Program-made: the position numbers and the translations under genes
Shown: positions 22,850 to 23,210 of the stretch, piece after piece
Numbering within the stretch: the stretch's first letter is position 1
Layout: each line of letters opens with the position of its first letter
IMG/VR virus record: IMGVR_UViG_3300001847_000533
Coordinates: 1 to 23,210 of that record
Reading direction: 5' to 3' (one strand)
DNA from: a virus
DNA length: 23,210 bases
The notes under the pieces: generated by a model
Databases searched by the model: none
What the model was told of the DNA's origin: nothing
Seen by the model: only the letters and a program-made list of their open reading frames with translations

Positions 22850-23210
22850 ATGGTCTCTGGAAGTACTGAAGAAGGTAATTATAGTTGGAAACTTCACCCA
22901 TCAGGTCAAGGTCTTCGTTTAACTCATACTTATGCTGGCCCTAATGCTTTTATTGATTTCCACCCAAATGATCCAGCAATAGAAGTATTAAAAACAATGG
23001 ATAACAAGCCTTCTGATGAAGTAACATCACATCCAGCTTTAAAACGTCATTTTAATAAGCTAAACGTTTATGCGCAGAGCATCGGGCATGTTTCACATGA
23101 ACAAACTCAACTTAAAGGAAAACAAATTATGGAGAAGAAGACTAAAAAGTCAAACAAAGAGGTAATTCATGAAGCAGATGCTGCTTCTGCAGCTGCAACT
23201 CTACAGACTC
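22850..23210 (+). CDS. Probable prohead scaffold region gp22, 5' part (truncated by window edge)
   Basis: The frame is open from the ATG at 22850 (TTGGAG site) to the right edge, 120 codons. In T4 order this is gp22, the main scaffold. The first 93 residues form a compact, mixed domain (NYSWKLHPSGQGLRLTHTYA, then FIDFHPNDPAIEVLKTM). An in-frame ATG at 23129, with AAAGGA ten bases upstream, begins a Lys-rich then Ala-rich stretch (MEKKTKKSNKEVIHEADAAS) that looks more like a scaffold N-terminus and includes an I-H-E cleavage-like site. It may be a fused N-terminal domain, or two products from one frame. Identity rests mainly on position. Confidence 0.6.
   Translation, partial: MVSGSTEEGNYSWKLHPSGQGLRLTHTYAGPNAFIDFHPNDPAIEVLKTMDNKPSDEVTSHPALKRHFNKLNVYAQSIGHVSHEQTQLKGKQIMEKKTKKSNKEVIHEADAASAAATLQT

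Noticed and set aside
1-23210. tRNA genes, CRISPR arrays, insertion sequences, attachment sites
   Set aside because: I looked for cloverleaf ends, regularly spaced repeats and transposase motifs and saw none.

Overview
This window is a piece of a T4-like contractile-tailed phage (myovirus) genome. From about 8.3 kb to the right edge it follows the T4 late order on the + strand: gp13, gp14, gp15, gp16, gp17, gp18, gp19, gp20, gp67, a gene in the gp68 position, gp21, and the start of a probable gp22. The DNA is AT-rich and tightly packed, with many ATGA or TAATG overlaps. Late promoters of the TATAAATA/CATAAATA type lie in the few real gaps. The low GC, the metabolic genes and the overall style resemble marine T4-like phages of AT-rich hosts such as SAR11 or related Proteobacteria. 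That host assignment is inference, and no tRNA or host-specific marker supports it.

Left block (1-5006, + strand): the collagen-like end of a tail-fibre gene, a small conserved-type protein, then a tightly coupled group of three PP-loop ATP-pyrophosphatase-fold proteins (SGGxDS signatures) around a B12-binding-type radical SAM enzyme. The first and third PP-loop proteins are paralogues. I recognise no characterised pathway with this gene set, and it is one of the two best candidates for an undescribed system. Its place directly behind a fibre gene allows, but does not prove, modification of a virion protein or a host surface molecule.

Second block (5035-8331, - strand): an operon starting from a divergent late-promoter region. 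In transcription order it holds a 54-codon remnant of a 2OG-Fe(II) oxygenase, a Rieske-type non-heme iron oxygenase, a TIGR02466-like 2OG-Fe(II) oxygenase, a prolyl-hydroxylase-like 2OG-Fe(II) oxygenase, and a secreted TctC/Bug-type solute-binding protein. These look like auxiliary metabolic or modification genes made late in infection. The promoter region contains a perfect 16-bp palindrome giving a CATAAATA element on each strand, so this operon and the gp13 operon can fire together.

Third block (8359-23210, + strand): neck, terminase, sheath, tube, portal and prohead genes. Inserted between the conserved genes are a GIY-YIG homing endonuclease and a set of small unrelated proteins that nearly all share a short N-terminal tag (such as MKTFKQILKE, MLTFNQFIKE, MLRFKEFIEE). 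The tag matches the T4 capsid-targeting sequence and ends at a gp21-type cleavage site, (L/I)xE. I read these as candidate internal head proteins: packed into the prohead, trimmed by the gp21 protease encoded at 22152-22814, and probably injected with the DNA. This is the second strong candidate for something new, a cassette collection of injected proteins of unknown function spread through the virion-assembly operon. The sheath gp18 also carries an unusual repeated beta-rich insertion.
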